From assembly GCF_016859285.1 (NCBI RefSeq), contig NC_053402.1, positions 3,434,503-3,498,502 of the forward strand: a DNA stretch of 64,000 bases, read 5' to 3'. This document shows positions 12,265 through 25,888 of the stretch, piece by piece (position 1 is the stretch's first letter; every line of letters starts with the position of its first letter). Source of the DNA: Xiphias gladius. Lineage: Eukaryota > Chordata > Actinopteri > Istiophoriformes > Xiphiidae. The notes beneath the pieces are model-generated. The model was given only the letters and a program-made list of their open reading frames with translations. It had not been told where the DNA came from and made no database searches. The position numbers and the translations under genes were made by a program.

Positions 12265-12480
12265 TTAAATGTATATAATACTTAATTGAATCTGGAAGTA
12301 GATTAATGTGATGAGGTCCACAAAACGGAGCAGAGAGTGAAGGAGACCAGCGTCAGACCAGCTCTCCAATGTCGATTGCGTCCTTTGAGACAGGTTGCTG
12401 TGCCGAAGGACATACTGGCAGCTGTAGGTCCCTCTCTCTCTGTGCTCCATGCTCTCCAACCAGCTGGCTCTTTCATTCTT
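12265..12480 (-). pseudogene. Possible Ig-like domain exon relic
   Basis: On the minus strand, a segment ending near 12400 reads ESMEHRERGTYSCQYVLRHS. The GTYSCQY core resembles the D-x-G-x-Y-x-C signature before the second cysteine of Ig V-type domains in fish leukocyte receptors. No other half of the domain or splice site was seen, so this could be chance. Confidence 0.25.
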
Positions 12481-12889
12481 AGTCAGAAGACCTTTAAAGT
12501 ATTTTCCAAAAACATACAGTATTCTTGACGTTCACCTAATTTAATGCCACTATGTGGAGAATTTTTAGTCAGATTTGAAGTTATTCCAATATTCTGGTGT
12601 AAGTATTGGAAGAAAAAATTTGATAGAGTTTTTGATTGAGTTTGTTTGTTGATCGGGGTCATAGGGAGGAAGTCAAAGTTGGGGGTCCTGAAAGTCACTG
12701 TATATTGCGATGTCATACTAAATGCTGTGTAACATCTTCGGTCTTTGGAACAAAAATGTAGTGCAATTCTTTCTCTGAAAACATTTAAAAACTTGAGAGC
12801 AATGTCTGTGCTATCACATCTGGGTTTATGTTGATAGGAATGACAATGCTGTTCCTTTTATTGTTTTTTTTCTTCTCTCTCTGTTGTCT

Positions 12890-13550
12890 ACTTTTTTGAC
12901 GAAGGCCCAGTTTGGGTAACCACATGTTTAAAGTGCTTCGCTGATGTTCTTTTTCTCCTTGTCGTTCCCCTCAGTCATTGTGGACACGTTCTGTGCCCGA
13001 TGGTGTATGGTTCTGATAACCCCCAGCTTCTACTCTAGTGGGTGATTAGAACCCTTGTCATTCCCCTCAGTCATTGTGGACACATTCTTTGCCACATGTT
13101 GTAGGGTTCTGATAACCCCCAGCTTCTGCTCCAATCGGGGATTAGAATCAAAGAGTGAATACTGATCTGTGCACCTCACAGTCCAAAAAGGCGAGACGAT
13201 TTCCTCTGATATCCTCCCGATTGAACTTGATGCTGTTGTCCAATGCATTGACGTGTTCTGTGAAGACCTCCACTTCCTGTGTTTTGATTTTGACCCAGGT
13301 GTCATCCATGTACCTAAACCAGTTGCAGGGTGCAGCTCCTGCAAAGGAGATCAGGGATCTGCTCTGTACTTCCTTCATATGCAGATGGGCCACAATTGGA
13401 GACAGAGGTGAGCCCATGGCACAGCCGTGCTTCTGTCTGTAGAAACCCTCATTGTACTGGAAATAGGTGGCAGTCAGGCAGACGTTGAGCAGGGCACAGA
13501 TTGGTCTGGGGTGAGGTTGGTTCTGTTGGAGTGACTTCCTGTAGCAGTCA
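12890..13550 (-). mobile_element. Penelope-like element reverse transcriptase fragment
   Basis: The minus strand decodes to a Penelope-like reverse transcriptase: TYFQYNEGFYRQKHGCAMGS, then SPLSPIVAHLHMKEV, then WFRYMDDTWVKIKTQEV (YMDD catalytic motif, near 13300), then LAFLDCEVH and KLGVIRTLQH. The tail resembles TCGYPNWAF after a stop at about 12920. The C-terminal GIY-YIG endonuclease is not seen. The element is 5' truncated and interrupted by an internal tandem duplication at 12960-13148. Confidence 0.85.
12960..13148. repeat. Two-copy tandem duplication (about 92-96 bp unit)
   Basis: Copies at about 12960-13052 and 13053-13148 share the CCCCTCAGTCATTGTGGACA segment and the CTGATAACCCCCAGCTTCT segment, with scattered differences. 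The duplication repeats the KLGVIRT part of the Penelope-like reading frame. Confidence 0.85.
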
Positions 13551-13552
13551 AT

Positions 13553-16500
13553 ATGATGATTATGTCTTTATTGCATAATCATCATCAGCAGGAGGGAGGC
13601 AAGAGAACCTTGCAGAATGCAGGTTCCACATAAAGATGTATAATAATAAGACTAATAATAAAACAAGTAATTATAATAATAGGGCTAATAATAATAATAA
13701 CATTCAGACTAAATATAATAATAATGATAATAATAATAATAATTGAAGCTCTGCCTGTTGAGCAGGATCTTGGGGGCAGTAGGTGGTTTACAGCAACAGA
13801 TTCTTGAAATACCTGCAAAAAGCGACAGGAGGAGAGAGGAGAGAGATGAGAAAGCACAAAACTACGGGACAGTCTAGGCCTATAGCAGTATAACTACGGG
13901 ATGATTCAATACAAGCCTGAGCCAGACCTTGGTATAAGCTTTATCAAAAAAGGAAGGTTTTAAGCCTACTTTAAGCTTATTACTTAAACATAGAGAGGGT
14001 GTCTTTCTCCCGGACCCAAACTGGAAGATGGTTCCACAGTAGAGGATCCTGATAGCTGAAGGTTCTGACCCCCATTCTACTTTTAGAGAAGCTACTAACC
14101 ACAAGTAAGCCTGCATTCTGGGATTGTGGTGTTCTAGTGGGGTAAAAGGGTACTATTAGCTCTTTAAGATAAGCTGGTGCCTGACCATTAAGGGCTTTGT
14201 AGGTGAGGAGGAGGATTTTAAATTCTATTCTGAATTTTACAGGGAGCCAATGCAGAGAAGCTAAAAAAGGAGGAAACAGGATCTCTTTTCCTAGTTCCTG
14301 TCAGTATTCGCGATGCAGCATTCTGGATCAGCTGGAGAGTATTTAGAGATTTGTTGGGACAGCCTGATAATTCGGCATTACAATAATCCCTCTTAGAAGT
14401 AACAAAAGCATGGACTAGTTGTTCTGCATCTGTTTGAGAAAGGATGTACTTGATTTTTGCAGTGTTACATAGGTGAAAAGAGGCAGTCCTTGAAGTTTGT
14501 TTTCTGTGGGACTTAAAGGAGATATCCTGATCAAAGATAACTCAGAGATTCCTAATGGTGGTGCTGGAGGCCAGGGCAATGCCACTAGAGTAAGTATATC
14601 ATTAGATAATGTCTTTGAGGTGTTTGAGGCCAAGTAAAATAACTTCAGTTTTGTCTGAGTTCAATAGCAGAAAATTGCTTGGTCTTCCAGTTCTTTATGT
14701 CCTTAAGGCAAGCTTAAAGTTTAGCCAAGTGATTTGTTTCATCAGGCTTCATAGACAAGTACAATTGGGTCTCATCAGCATAGCAATGGATGTCTACAGA
14801 GTGTTTCCTAATTATATTGCCTAAAGGAAGCATATATATGATGAATAGAATTGGTCCAAGCACAGAGCCTTGTGGAACTGCGTGATTATATAGAGGATTT
14901 ATCATTAACGTGCACTAACTGAAATCGATCTGGTAATTAGGACCTAAATCAGCTTAGAGCGGTTCCTTTAATGCCATCCTTTAATGGGATGGTCAATAGT
15001 GTCAAATGCAGCACTAAGACATAACAAGACAAGTATGGAGACAAGTCCTTTGTCCGATGCAATTAGAAGATTTGTAACTTTCACCAGTGCTGTCTTTGTG
15101 CTATGATGCACTCTATATCCTGACTGAAAATCCTCATCATCTGGTTGATGAAAGCTTTCTCAAGGATCTTACAGAGAAAGGTAAGGTTAGATACGGGTCT
15201 ATAGTTGGCTAAAACATCTGGACCAAGCGTAGGTTTTAAGAAGAGATTTAATTACAGCTACTGTAAAGGACTGTGGTACACAGCCTGTTAATAAAGACGG
15301 ATCATTATATGTAGTAAAGAAGTACAAATTAAGAGTAAAACTTCCTTAAGCAGCCTCGCTGGGCTGGGGTCTAAGAGACAGGTTGGTGGTATAGATGAAG
15401 AAATAGCTGAAGTTAATTGGTGAAGATCGACGGTCTAAATATATATCAGGTTTTACAGCTGTTTCTAAGGTTCTTGTGTTTGAAGATAAATCAGTGCCAG
15501 TTGAGGGAATGAGGTGATTAATTTTGTTTCTAGTAAGAATTTTATCATTAAAGAAGCCCATGAAGTCGTGAAGTTATTACTACTGAGAGCTATAGGAACG
15601 CAGGGATCAATAGAGCTATGAGTCTCTCTTGTTTGCTTGAATATGCGCGTTTGGGAAGTTAAAACATGGAGCTAGCGTCTGTTGTATTATCTTTTTTTTA
15701 GGGGGACAATAGAATTGAGTTTCATTCTCATCGAGCCTGCAGCAAAATCAACAAGATGATCAATTTGGGAGACACTACAGTTAGCATAGGAGTCCTCTGT
15801 TACATTTAAACATGGTGGTGAATTAAGTGCATATATAATCACATCCTTAAATTTAGCTACAGCACTATTAGATAGAAATCTAGTAAAGACTTTTATCTAA
15901 TGGTGTGTAGTCCAGTACCAGGATTTCAAAAGATATCAAATAATGGTCCGATAAAAGAGGATTCTGTGGAAAGACTATTAAATGTTCAATTTCAATGCCA
16001 TAAGTCAGAATAAGGTCAAGTGTGTATAATGAGGACAATAATGAGAGAAATGTATCGCTAAGGCTATCATTATCAATGTCCACATGAATATTAAAATCAT
16101 ATATATTTATCTAATTTATCTAATAAGGACTAAACTTGATTAAAACTCAGAGAATTCAGATAAAAATTCAGAGTACGGTCAAGGAGCGTGGTACACTATA
16201 ACAAACAGAATAGGCCTTAATGATTTCCAGGTTGGGTGTGTAAAACTAAGAGCCAGGCCTTTCAAATAAGTTATAATTGAGTTTAGGTTTAGGGTTGATT
16301 AATAGGCTTGAGTTGAAAATGGCTGCAACTCAACCTCCTCTGCCGTTGCCTCGAGGAATGTGAGTATTAACATGACTGGGAGGAGTGGATTGATTTAAGT
16401 TAACATATAGATCATGACACAGCCAGGTTTCAGTAATGCAAAATAAATCAATATGATCATCTGATATTAGATCGTTAACCAGTACAGCTTTAGATGGCAG

Positions 16501-16620
16501 AAATCTAATGTTTAAGAGTCCACATTTAATCCTCCTATTTTGTTGTATTTTTGCATTGATGCTCTTAATTTATATTAGGTTTTTAGAAACACCAGGACCT
16601 GGATGACTAAGAATCTTCAC
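13553..16620 (-). mobile_element. L2-clade LINE, endonuclease and reverse transcriptase, decayed
   Basis: On the minus strand the order is correct for an L2-type ORF2. The AP-endonuclease part has KAVLVNDLISD, IDLFCITETWL and a DFN-like motif with LDLILTYGIE near 16030. The reverse transcriptase has [10 protein letters not shown] near 15005 and [13 protein letters not shown] near 14880-14842, then YADE at 14771-14782 where the active site normally reads YADD. The tail reads FLFDKAY near 13940. The 3' UTR has (TAA)n tracts at 13640-13745 and a minus-strand AATAAA near 13570. Stops and frameshifts throughout mean it is inactive. Confidence 0.85.
13638..13745. repeat. (TAA)n-rich tract in LINE 3' end
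   Basis: Repeated AATAATAAT units with interruptions lie within the LINE 3' untranslated region. Confidence 0.8.
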
Positions 16621-18160
16621 AGAGAACAAGGAACTTATTGTTTTTGTGGAGATTATCATTATTAGGGCCTGAGCACTGAGGTTGCCAGGGCCAAAACAGC
16701 CCCTTAATGAAGAGATATATAACAATAAAAACAATAAAATGTGGAAAATATTGAATAAATATAATAAGTGACAAGCATGTCTGCGAATCAAGGAGAGCAC
16801 GAACACTGTATGACGATATCATCTAGCATACACTTAAAATGACCTACTAAAACAAACCTGTGTAATTTCAATACATCTTGAAATTTATTCCATTTATTTG
16901 ATGTGAGAAGACTAAAAGGTATCAATCTATCTATCTGAGGAGTTTCAAGGGATAAAAAAATTCTGTGAGCTTGTTTGATGACAAATTTATTTGTGTCTTA
17001 GAAGAGAAGTGAGGTAGAGGGGTAGCTTGCCCAACAACGCCTTATAAACAAAAAGGAGGCTGTGTTGTTCCCTTCTATCACTCAGAGAAGAGCATCCCAC
17101 ATTCTGATATAGTTCACAGTGATGAGTTGAGTGATAAATCAATCCCCAGCAATAAAACGTAGAGGTAAACTGGTGGTAAACTGTATCTAATAATTTCAGT
17201 GTGGATGGGGCTGCATGCATAAACACAATATCACCATAATCAAGACTGATGTTATAGTTGATTGAACATTATCATTCTGTTTCTAAAGAGAAACTTAGAA
17301 AACAATAGTATCTGCATAAAAATGTGCTTTGCAGTTGTCCACTGAGGCACACACATCATCAATATACAACGTAAACTACAATGTCCCTAAAATTGAACCT
17401 TGTTGCACACGTCTGATTTCAGTCTTGTGTCATCTATGCACTGCTCTGAAAACATTTAAAGGATGCTTCATCAAAACCCAGCAAGGCCAGTTTATCCAGT
17501 AGTCTGTGATTGACAGTGCAAAAAGCCTTTGGCAAATCAATAAACAAAGCTGCACAATGTTTCCTACTATCAAGAGCAGGCTTCATTTACAATGACAACC
17601 ACAATAGCTGCTGTAATGGTGCTATGGCAAGTTCTGAACCCAGGTTGATAGGGTCTTAAAATAAAATTTGCAGACAAGAAAGCACTGAGCTTTTCATTTA
17701 CAAAAGATTGCAACAATTTTGCTAAACATGGGAGTTTGGAGGTATGTCTAAAGTTTTTCAGATCATTTGTATCTCCTCCTTCACGCAGAGGAGTCAGTTA
17801 GGCTGATTTCCAGACTTGGGATTGAACTAAGAAGGGCGTTAAATTAAGAAATTGTGTTAAAGGCTCAGCAATGATGGGAGCTTTTAATGCACTTGGAATT
17901 ACACAAACCATGGTGAACTTCAAAATTGTTAATTGGTCTAAATGAAAAAGAAACTCTTCTTGGAAGTAAGACCCCCTCTTCCTCTTAAATAGTGATAGAG
18001 ACATTATCACGACCCTCTAGTGTCTCATCAACGCCACTGAGTTGATCAAACAAAGAGCTTGATTTGATAAAGTGATCATTAAGAGCTAAGAGCAGGATGG
18101 ACATTTCTATGAGTACTTTTTTGGGCTGCGAAACTATTAATGAAGTTTTTGGGTTTTTTT
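16600..18160 (-). mobile_element. Second non-LTR retrotransposon (LINE), reverse transcriptase half
   Basis: The minus strand encodes, in order, NDHFIKSSSLFDQL, SAPIIAEPL-like text (ALKAPIIAEPLTQF), VWKSA, LPCLAKLLQSFVNEKLSAF, LFIDLPKAF, HRLLDKLALLGFDE, QGSIL near 17400, a damaged YADT in place of YADD near 17320, and the C-terminal LSDRREQHSLLFVYKALLGK. Its 3' end abuts the 5' end of the L2-type LINE. It differs clearly from that LINE and has no endonuclease part in the window. It carries several stops. Confidence 0.75.
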
Positions 18161-18835
18161 TGTTACAACCACATTAGTAAACATAAATAAATAAGTAAGC
18201 TATACAATAGATAAATAAATAGAATGATAAATCTAAGGTGTGGAACAGGAAGCAGGAACAGGTGAATGCATATTAACCATAAAAGCTTTAACAACAGTGA
18301 CTTTAAAGTATTTGTTCCTGACGTCTATATTGTTAACACACAAAGACTTGACAAGGTCAATTGTATGATTAAGTGTCAGAACACCTTGATTGCTGTGCAT
18401 GTGGATCAATAACAGCAAACCTGGACCCCTGCCTAAAAACTACACAAAAACGCCTTTTAATGATCAACAAAATTTCAAATGCCTGAAGCATTGCCCTCTG
18501 GAAAGCTATGTCCAAAGGCATGGCCACATCCTGTGCACCCGCATCATACACATCTACATCAAGATCTCCAGTTAATGTATCATAATATTCTAAACAAATT
18601 TTTTTGTTGCAAAATACATGCTCCCTGGGTAATTTTTCAATAAAAATGTAACTATGTGATCGTATCTTGTTAATTCATGAAAGTGTACAACACATCACCA
18701 CGACCAAAATCTTATTAATTTTGTCTGTTGTCCAAGTCAACACGCTCTTTAAAACATTTGTCATCACTTACAAGAATGTAGAGTAACCAATAAGCACTTG
18801 CTAGACTTGCTGGACTTGCTGCATTTCCCCACAGA
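18160..18835. other. Gap between LINE and SLC6 gene, no gene seen
   Basis: AT-rich DNA with AAATA-type runs near 18180-18230. This is the presumed promoter or 5' UTR zone of the SLC6 gene, but no TATA box or CpG cluster stands out. A pyrimidine-rich stretch ending in CACAG at about 18833 looks like a splice acceptor, so a non-coding 5' exon may lie further upstream. Confidence 0.4.
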
Positions 18836-18838
18836 GAC

Positions 18839-18947
18839 ATGGCTTTGGGCACGAAAGTCAGTACAATGTCTACAGAGAAATGCGGCACCTGGCTGACAGG
18901 GTGTCTAGTGATATTACTGATCAGGGGACTAAGGAGGGAACACCGAC
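18839..18947 (+). promoter_or_regulatory. Probable 5' UTR with upstream ATGs
   Basis: Three upstream ATGs (18839, about 18866 and 18880) lie in frames other than the main start and run past it, so they could reduce translation of the transporter, unless splicing removes them. This is a reading of the sequence only. Confidence 0.35.
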
Positions 18948-21900
18948 ATGGAGACCAAAGTGGAAAAGAGGGAACAGTGGAGGAAGAAAAGGGAATATAT
19001 TCTGGCAGCAGCAGGCAATGTGGTGGGCTTGGGCAATGTGTGGAGATTCCCCTACCTTTGCTATAAGAATGGTGGAGGTAAGCTGGAGGACACAAAGTCA
19101 GTGTACTGTGATTCTTGAGATAATTGCACCTTTCATGAACACAATTAGCTGTATAAGTAAAGGTACATGAATTAAACTAATACATGGCTAAAGATGTGTG
19201 CAATATATACAATAGTTGCTTGTGATTACATAATACAAAAAGTCAGCATTCAAATTGCACTTACAAAAGTTTACGAAAGTGCACCCATGCTCTGTATAAA
19301 TTCACTGCATTAGCCACATGGATAATTGGGATCGTTACTTAAAATCAAGCAAATAAACTAATGGTATTTGGGGGCCAGTTGATGGCTCTGTAGCAACAAA
19401 TTTTAATTAGCAGAAGCCATGAACCTGTCTCTACATCTACTCTAAATGTAAAACTGACAATGTACAAAGTACAACTTGTATTTATACTTGCTGAATAACA
19501 GTCAAGTTGATTTATTAACTTTTAGCATAAAAGTGATTAGTTGAATAATTTTAGTTCCTCTCCTGGAGACAATTAGAGCAACATGGTAAGGTTGCATTCA
19601 GAGAAAGTGGCTAACAGGTTTTTAGCGACTGTTGTTTGGTGCACAACCTTTGTACAGACAATATCTCAAAAACTCTTGGATTGATTGCCATGAAACTTTG
19701 TACAGCTATCAGTGGTTCACAGAAGAAGAATTCTAATTACTTTGATGATCTTCTGACTTTTCATCTAGTGCCACTAGCAAGTCAAAATTTTCACTTGTCC
19801 AGTGAAATATTTCAACAGCTAGTTGATTGACTGATACAAATTTTTTGCAACATAAGTTTTACACCATAAAATATTTTTTAAGCAAATAAAAAATGGAAAT
19901 GCTTTTTGTAAAAGTATTCAAACCCCTTTCACTTTGGCAAATCTCAATTCAATTAGGTACACAAGAAGCAAGTTTGGTGGTCTATTGTAGTGTATAATAA
20001 TAATGGTTCATAATGAACAATCACAGATTACCAGATAGTACACCTCTTTTAGAGAGGAAAGGCAGTTAGTTAATGAAACCTGAGGCAAAGATTCAATTCA
20101 AAAACAAATTTGAACGACGACGACTCATCAAAGATCCAAGTGGCAATTGGCCGAAGGTACTGTGGCCAGGATAAATTACATAAAAGTTTTTTACTTCATA
20201 CAAACGCTCACTTTATTGTGCAGACTCAACACAGGGCATAACCTATGTACCCCAGTCCCAAAAGCGAAGAATAGGTTTATAGTCTATCACTTCAGAGTGG
20301 CAGCGATCCAGTTCAAGGCATATTGAAAAGGTTATGAAGAGTCTGTGCTGAGACTTGGAAAATGCTATTTAAAAGTAAGGTCGATGCAACTTGATTGAGC
20401 TCAAACTGATTCGCCAGTGTGCATACAACTCATGTGTGTGTGTTACTTTAATTAAGAGTTGTCTGTTTCTTCAGCTTCTTTCTCCTGACCAGTTAGACCT
20501 GTTATTAAGAGTATTCTACACAGCGCAGCACTCTTATACATCAACTGTTTCATTATGTGACTAGAGACACCCCAACAAATCTGAAAAAACTTTACAAAGG
20601 TAGTGGTATTGTGCAAAAATAGTGAATAAATGAAAAAATAAGAGTCATTTTCTTCATGAACTACATGTATCAAATTAAAAGATAATGAGATGTAAATAGG
20701 AAAATAATAATAGATAAAGATTGTTTTAACATTGGCTCAACTCACTGCACAACCCAACCCATCTTACCCTACGGTAAAATGTCGCTTAACCATTCTCTCC
20801 CCTTTTGGCTTAAAACATCTCTGCAGATCCTTCCTTCTACTTTGGGAGAATTAAGCTGTGTTGTCTCACCTTGAGTGTGGCAAATCTATCAATCACTTTA
20901 AGGTGATTGACTCTCTCAAGCATCTCCTTCTCAACTGACATCACAGTCAGATGTTGGAGTCTGCTTTTCCCCATGGTCCTCCTGACCCAGTTATGGAGCT
21001 GACACAAGGCATTAACAGACAGGAGAACCTGAAAAACAATAGCAAATACACTGAGGAGAATTTAGTTTTGCCTTCAGTCCCACTGCCATAGGTGTGTTGA
21101 TGGTAAAGAGGCACTCAATGATGGCAGGGAAATTGTCAAGCAGTGCATTCAATGAGCGAAGCTGGCATGCTCAAAATGTGTTTGGCAACTGCAGTTTATG
21201 TGACTGCAATCCAAACTTCCTTTGAGTGTCTACAAACTTATTGTGGTTCACAAGTGAGATGCTAAAAAATCATGCTTTCCACCATGCTAAAAAACTCTGC
21301 TGCCTAAGAAATCACTTTGCATGTATGACACAAGACAGGATTCAACTCATATGTGTCACAATGCACATACTATATACTTTTGAAAATGGGCTTGCACACA
21401 ACCAGCTGCCCCACTCATGACTGCTGCCCCTTCCTAAGTCTGTGCCACACATTTTAACTCGTCAATTCCTTTCTCTACCAGTTGATTCTCAATTGCCGTG
21501 GTTATTGATGTAGCATCAAAATGTGACATCTCTGTAAGGGCTAGGAACCTCCCTTTACTGTATCCTCCATAGAAAAATACCTCCCACAGAGTACCAACTG
21601 ATCTCTCTGTCCATCTGTGACCTCATCAGCCATAATGGCATATAGGTAACTATATGTCATCTCACTGACAATAGTTGCAGTCTCGTGAACAACACTCTAT
21701 CATCTCATTCTGACTGGCAGAGGAGAGGTATATGCTGTTTGATGGGCGTGTACACCTCTGCAACAAAAGGATCAAACTGCTTCAAACCTGTCATGCACTC
21801 AAAGAAATTCCCTTTCCCGTGTCTTTCACATGTTTCAAATTTTTCATCAAGACCTTGAAATTATATTCTCTGCTTCCTCAACATGCAGATGATTGCCACA

Positions 21901-24900
21901 AAATGTTGAAGTTATTCCCTTCTTACGGTATTTTCAGTGGAACCTTCTGTCTCTATCTGCTGTAAAGCATTGCCATGTAATAGACTTGCTTTGTAGCTGT
22001 TCCACCAAAATAGACTGTCCTTGTGTGAGTGGGTGGTTTCCCGTTTTTTAAACATGCTTAGTGCCTTTCCTGACTTCACCATTCACAAATACTTCCTGTC
22101 TGAACTCTTAACCAAATACCCTCCAAGCGAAGCAGAAAGCACTTTTTTTTTTTTCCTGGAGGTGTGCTTGAGCACCCCTAAAATCACCGATGATGAATGA
22201 CAATGTCAGCCACTTTGGTTCAGACTGAAAAATGTCATTAAGTATTCATCTCAGGATAAATTGTAATAACTTTGGTGATCCTCTGACACCTCATTCAGTG
22301 TCAACATCAGGTCAAAATTTCTTGATAAATTTCCCAATTTTTCCTTTATGATCAAATACTTGCCAAATTAACATTCTCATCGGCATCAGATGTACTTTGT
22401 GTTTAGTACTAATTATTATGTGATAAAAATCTTAGCATTCTAAATGAAGCAGGTGATTTTGGTAAACATTATATCTTCAATAGGACATACATCTACATGT
22501 TAACTTTGAAACTTTGTTAATTACTTCAAACTTTCTGCACACCAGAAAGTTGAACTGATTGTGGATTGGTAAAGAACTGAAACAGATCGTAGATTACTTG
22601 AGTAGTCAACCATTTTAATAGTAATATGTCACCTTGTGTGTCTGTAAAAGTTGTATCGTCATTTTTCACTCTTTCTGAGATTTATAGATCAACAGACTAA
22701 TCTATTAATTGGGAAAAGTCATCGTGTCACTCATTTATCAACAACAAATGATGTTGTGTATTTCTGTGTTTCTGCAGGTGCCTTCCTATTTCCTTATTTT
22801 TTCTTTGCTTTGTTGTGTGGTATGCCGCTCTTCCTGCTGGAGACTGTGATTGGTCAGTACACACAGGAGGGCGCCATCACCTGCTGGACCAAGCTCTGCC
22901 CACTAGCACAGGGTAATCATCATTTCTGGTTATGTCACCAGAGTCAAAAATCAAAATTGACTCTGCTCTGTATCTGTTTGTTGTTGAATTAACCAAGTAT
23001 TCAAATTCAAGATATGTCATTCACAATGATCTAGAACTAAAATTAACTTCTCTGAGTTAAGGTTAACAAAATAGTGCCAATAATTTTTCTTTAAATGATC
23101 CAAAACTCAGGGCCCACTAAGTCTTATTAAAGGATAATACCCCCATAACAAAAAAAAAAAAACAAGGACTCATAGCAGAACAAGAAACAACCAACAACCT
23201 TGACTGAACCAACCACACAGGTTAGAGATGAAAAAACAGTGTGAATGTAGCCATAAAGGGTAAAGGGTTGATTTTTAACTTTTGTGTTATGCTGTCATTG
23301 GCTTTACTACTTGTTTGGGCTCCTACAGAACCCACTGCTGTATGTGTAAAATTTATAATAATAAGAATAATAATTGCAAAGTCAACCATGCACTAAGCAC
23401 TATGTTCCATGTCACAAAGCAAAAGCAGCTGGTCACAGTAGTTTTAAAAAACATTACTCAACATTGCAGCTCTACTCTAGCATTTACATTTTCATTTTCC
23501 CCTCTCTAATTGATACACCAACTTTCACTGGCTGGGGGCTTTCTGGTGTTGACTTTTTGGATTTAAAAAGTAAGAATTGACACATTTTGTATATATACAT
23601 ACTAAAACTTTACTGCAAACAATGTCTGTATGATGCTGGTTAGTATTGACAGTATTCTCATGGTCCTTTAGTTGTCGTATTTTTCAGTTGTATATCACAA
23701 TAGGGCTTTAACTGTGGTATTTAGGATGTTGTCTCCCTCCAGGAACTGGCTATTCTATCATAGTAATCCAGCTGTATTCCAGACTCTACAGCATTATCCT
23801 GGCCTGGGCCCTCCTCTACCTCATCTGGTGTTTTAGAGACCCTCTGCCCTGGGCTAACTGCAACAATCCCTGGAACACAGGTCAGCACAGGTTTTCCAGT
23901 GATACACACTTTGATTTCTCCAGAACTCCTTTCAGATACGTATCCCTTTACAATAATCTGTTGGCAAACACTTTCAACACAGCACAGGTCTAAATTGAAA
24001 GCTGATTAAGGTAAAAGCTGCAGTAGCAAAAGTTGAAATATGCAGAGAGATATGCGTCTTGTACAGCCTTCTAAAATCATAGTAATAAATTTAATCGCAT
24101 TCATCATCACTTATGCACAATGAAGATAAAATCAGTTTAAAAAACATTAAAACATTGCGAATGAGCCCATTTTAAGTCATTGAGGAGATTTGTTTCATGT
24201 CAGGTCAGTCTATAAAATCTATTCTCCTTTTGTGGCTGTGAATTTTAGGTTCTGATTGACAATGTGGCAACTGTAATTTGATTGGAACAATAGTGGGTGG
24301 GCATTAACAACACATTGTCATGTCAATTGCAGCAGCCGCACAGGCAGTTAACCAAACTGCTAGCCATTGCATAATCCCATCAACACCCTGTATGTTGCTC
24401 CGTGATCTGAATGACAGTGAGGTGTTACGTACAGAGCACTTAGCTTAAAGGGCTACCAGCTGCAGTAAGTTATCACAGTATGGTCGTTTGTCACCATATC
24501 TGGTGGCTATATGGCTAATGTATACCAAAACAGTTTATTATTATATTACTTCACCTTCCAGTTGGAATCACCTGTGGCTGATAACTTCATCGTTCTCCAA
24601 ATATGAATACATATTTTCTTTGAGTTGTTGCAAATGGCTTAGATTGGACACCTGCTGCTTATTGTCACTGTTTTTGAGACACAGTATGTATATAATATGA
24701 TGCCTTTGGAAATGTTTTTGCCCAATGCAAAGTAACAGTGAATAAACAAATATTGTGGCAGCAAAGAGACAGTGTGGGGATTCTTCTGTTTTATGCCAAA
24801 ATACAAAATCACTTAATCATCTTTCCTTAGCCCTCATTTTCTTCAATTTTGTCTTAAAAAAACACAGGCAGCTAATAAATACATTTCTAAAAAGAAATCT

Positions 24901-25800
24901 GAAAATTAATTTAAGTGCCAAAAAAAGTTATCCCAAGAGTGAAAATAACCAAATAACTATCATATTCTGATGAAAATTTCAGTCTGGGTGCGATATGGGG
25001 ATGAACGCTTGATGAATGTGATTATTTGCCTATACTATCAACAGATGGATGTGTCGACGTCATCTCTGCAAACTGGACTGCAATACACAGTGGCAACCTG
25101 ACAATAAATTTGACATCTGGAAATCTCACCAAGTCTTCAGTCTCTGAGTTCTGGGAGTGAGTCAGTGTTGTCACACCAAGCTTATTATAGATTACATAGG
25201 TCGGGAGCTATGGATCAAATGTATAAAGTACATTTTGATCTTGCTGAATACTGTAATTCTTCAAGTGTGTAACCACCACTGACTGTTTGGTGTCCCCATA
25301 CAGGAGAGGAGTGCTGTCCATCACTGGGGGAATAGAGGAGGTTGGCACAGTAAAATGGGAGCTGCTGCTGTGTCTCCTGGCCTGCTGGGTGGCTTGCTAC
25401 TTCTGCATCTGGAAAGGAGTCCGCTCCACAGGAAAGGTCTGTGAACATTTACAGGAGCCAAACCAGACCTGTCTCCTATAAAATTTGTTTATATAAAACT
25501 TATTTTCTTTGCCAGACGAGTTTTAGAGGAAATGTTACAGATGGTTAGGTGTACAAAATGGTCTCTGTCATCAGAGACCTGGTTTTGTGTCCTGCATTTC
25601 TGATATTGTTAGGTTAAGGCTACAAAAGCACTTGGTTATGATTGGAGAAACTTCATGCTTCTGGTTGAGTATTGAGGGTTAAGGTTATATTTGTATATTT
25701 TTGTTTATTGTCATGACTCATTCTACGATTATGGTTAGGGTTAGGATGAGGTAGGATTTAAACTGAGTCAATGCCCATCTCCCTTTCAGGCTTTGTCTCA

Positions 25801-25888
<88 letters not shown>

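Noticed and set aside
13585-13857. Isoleucine-rich minus-strand frame
   Set aside because: It comes from the (TAA)n tract in the LINE 3' end.
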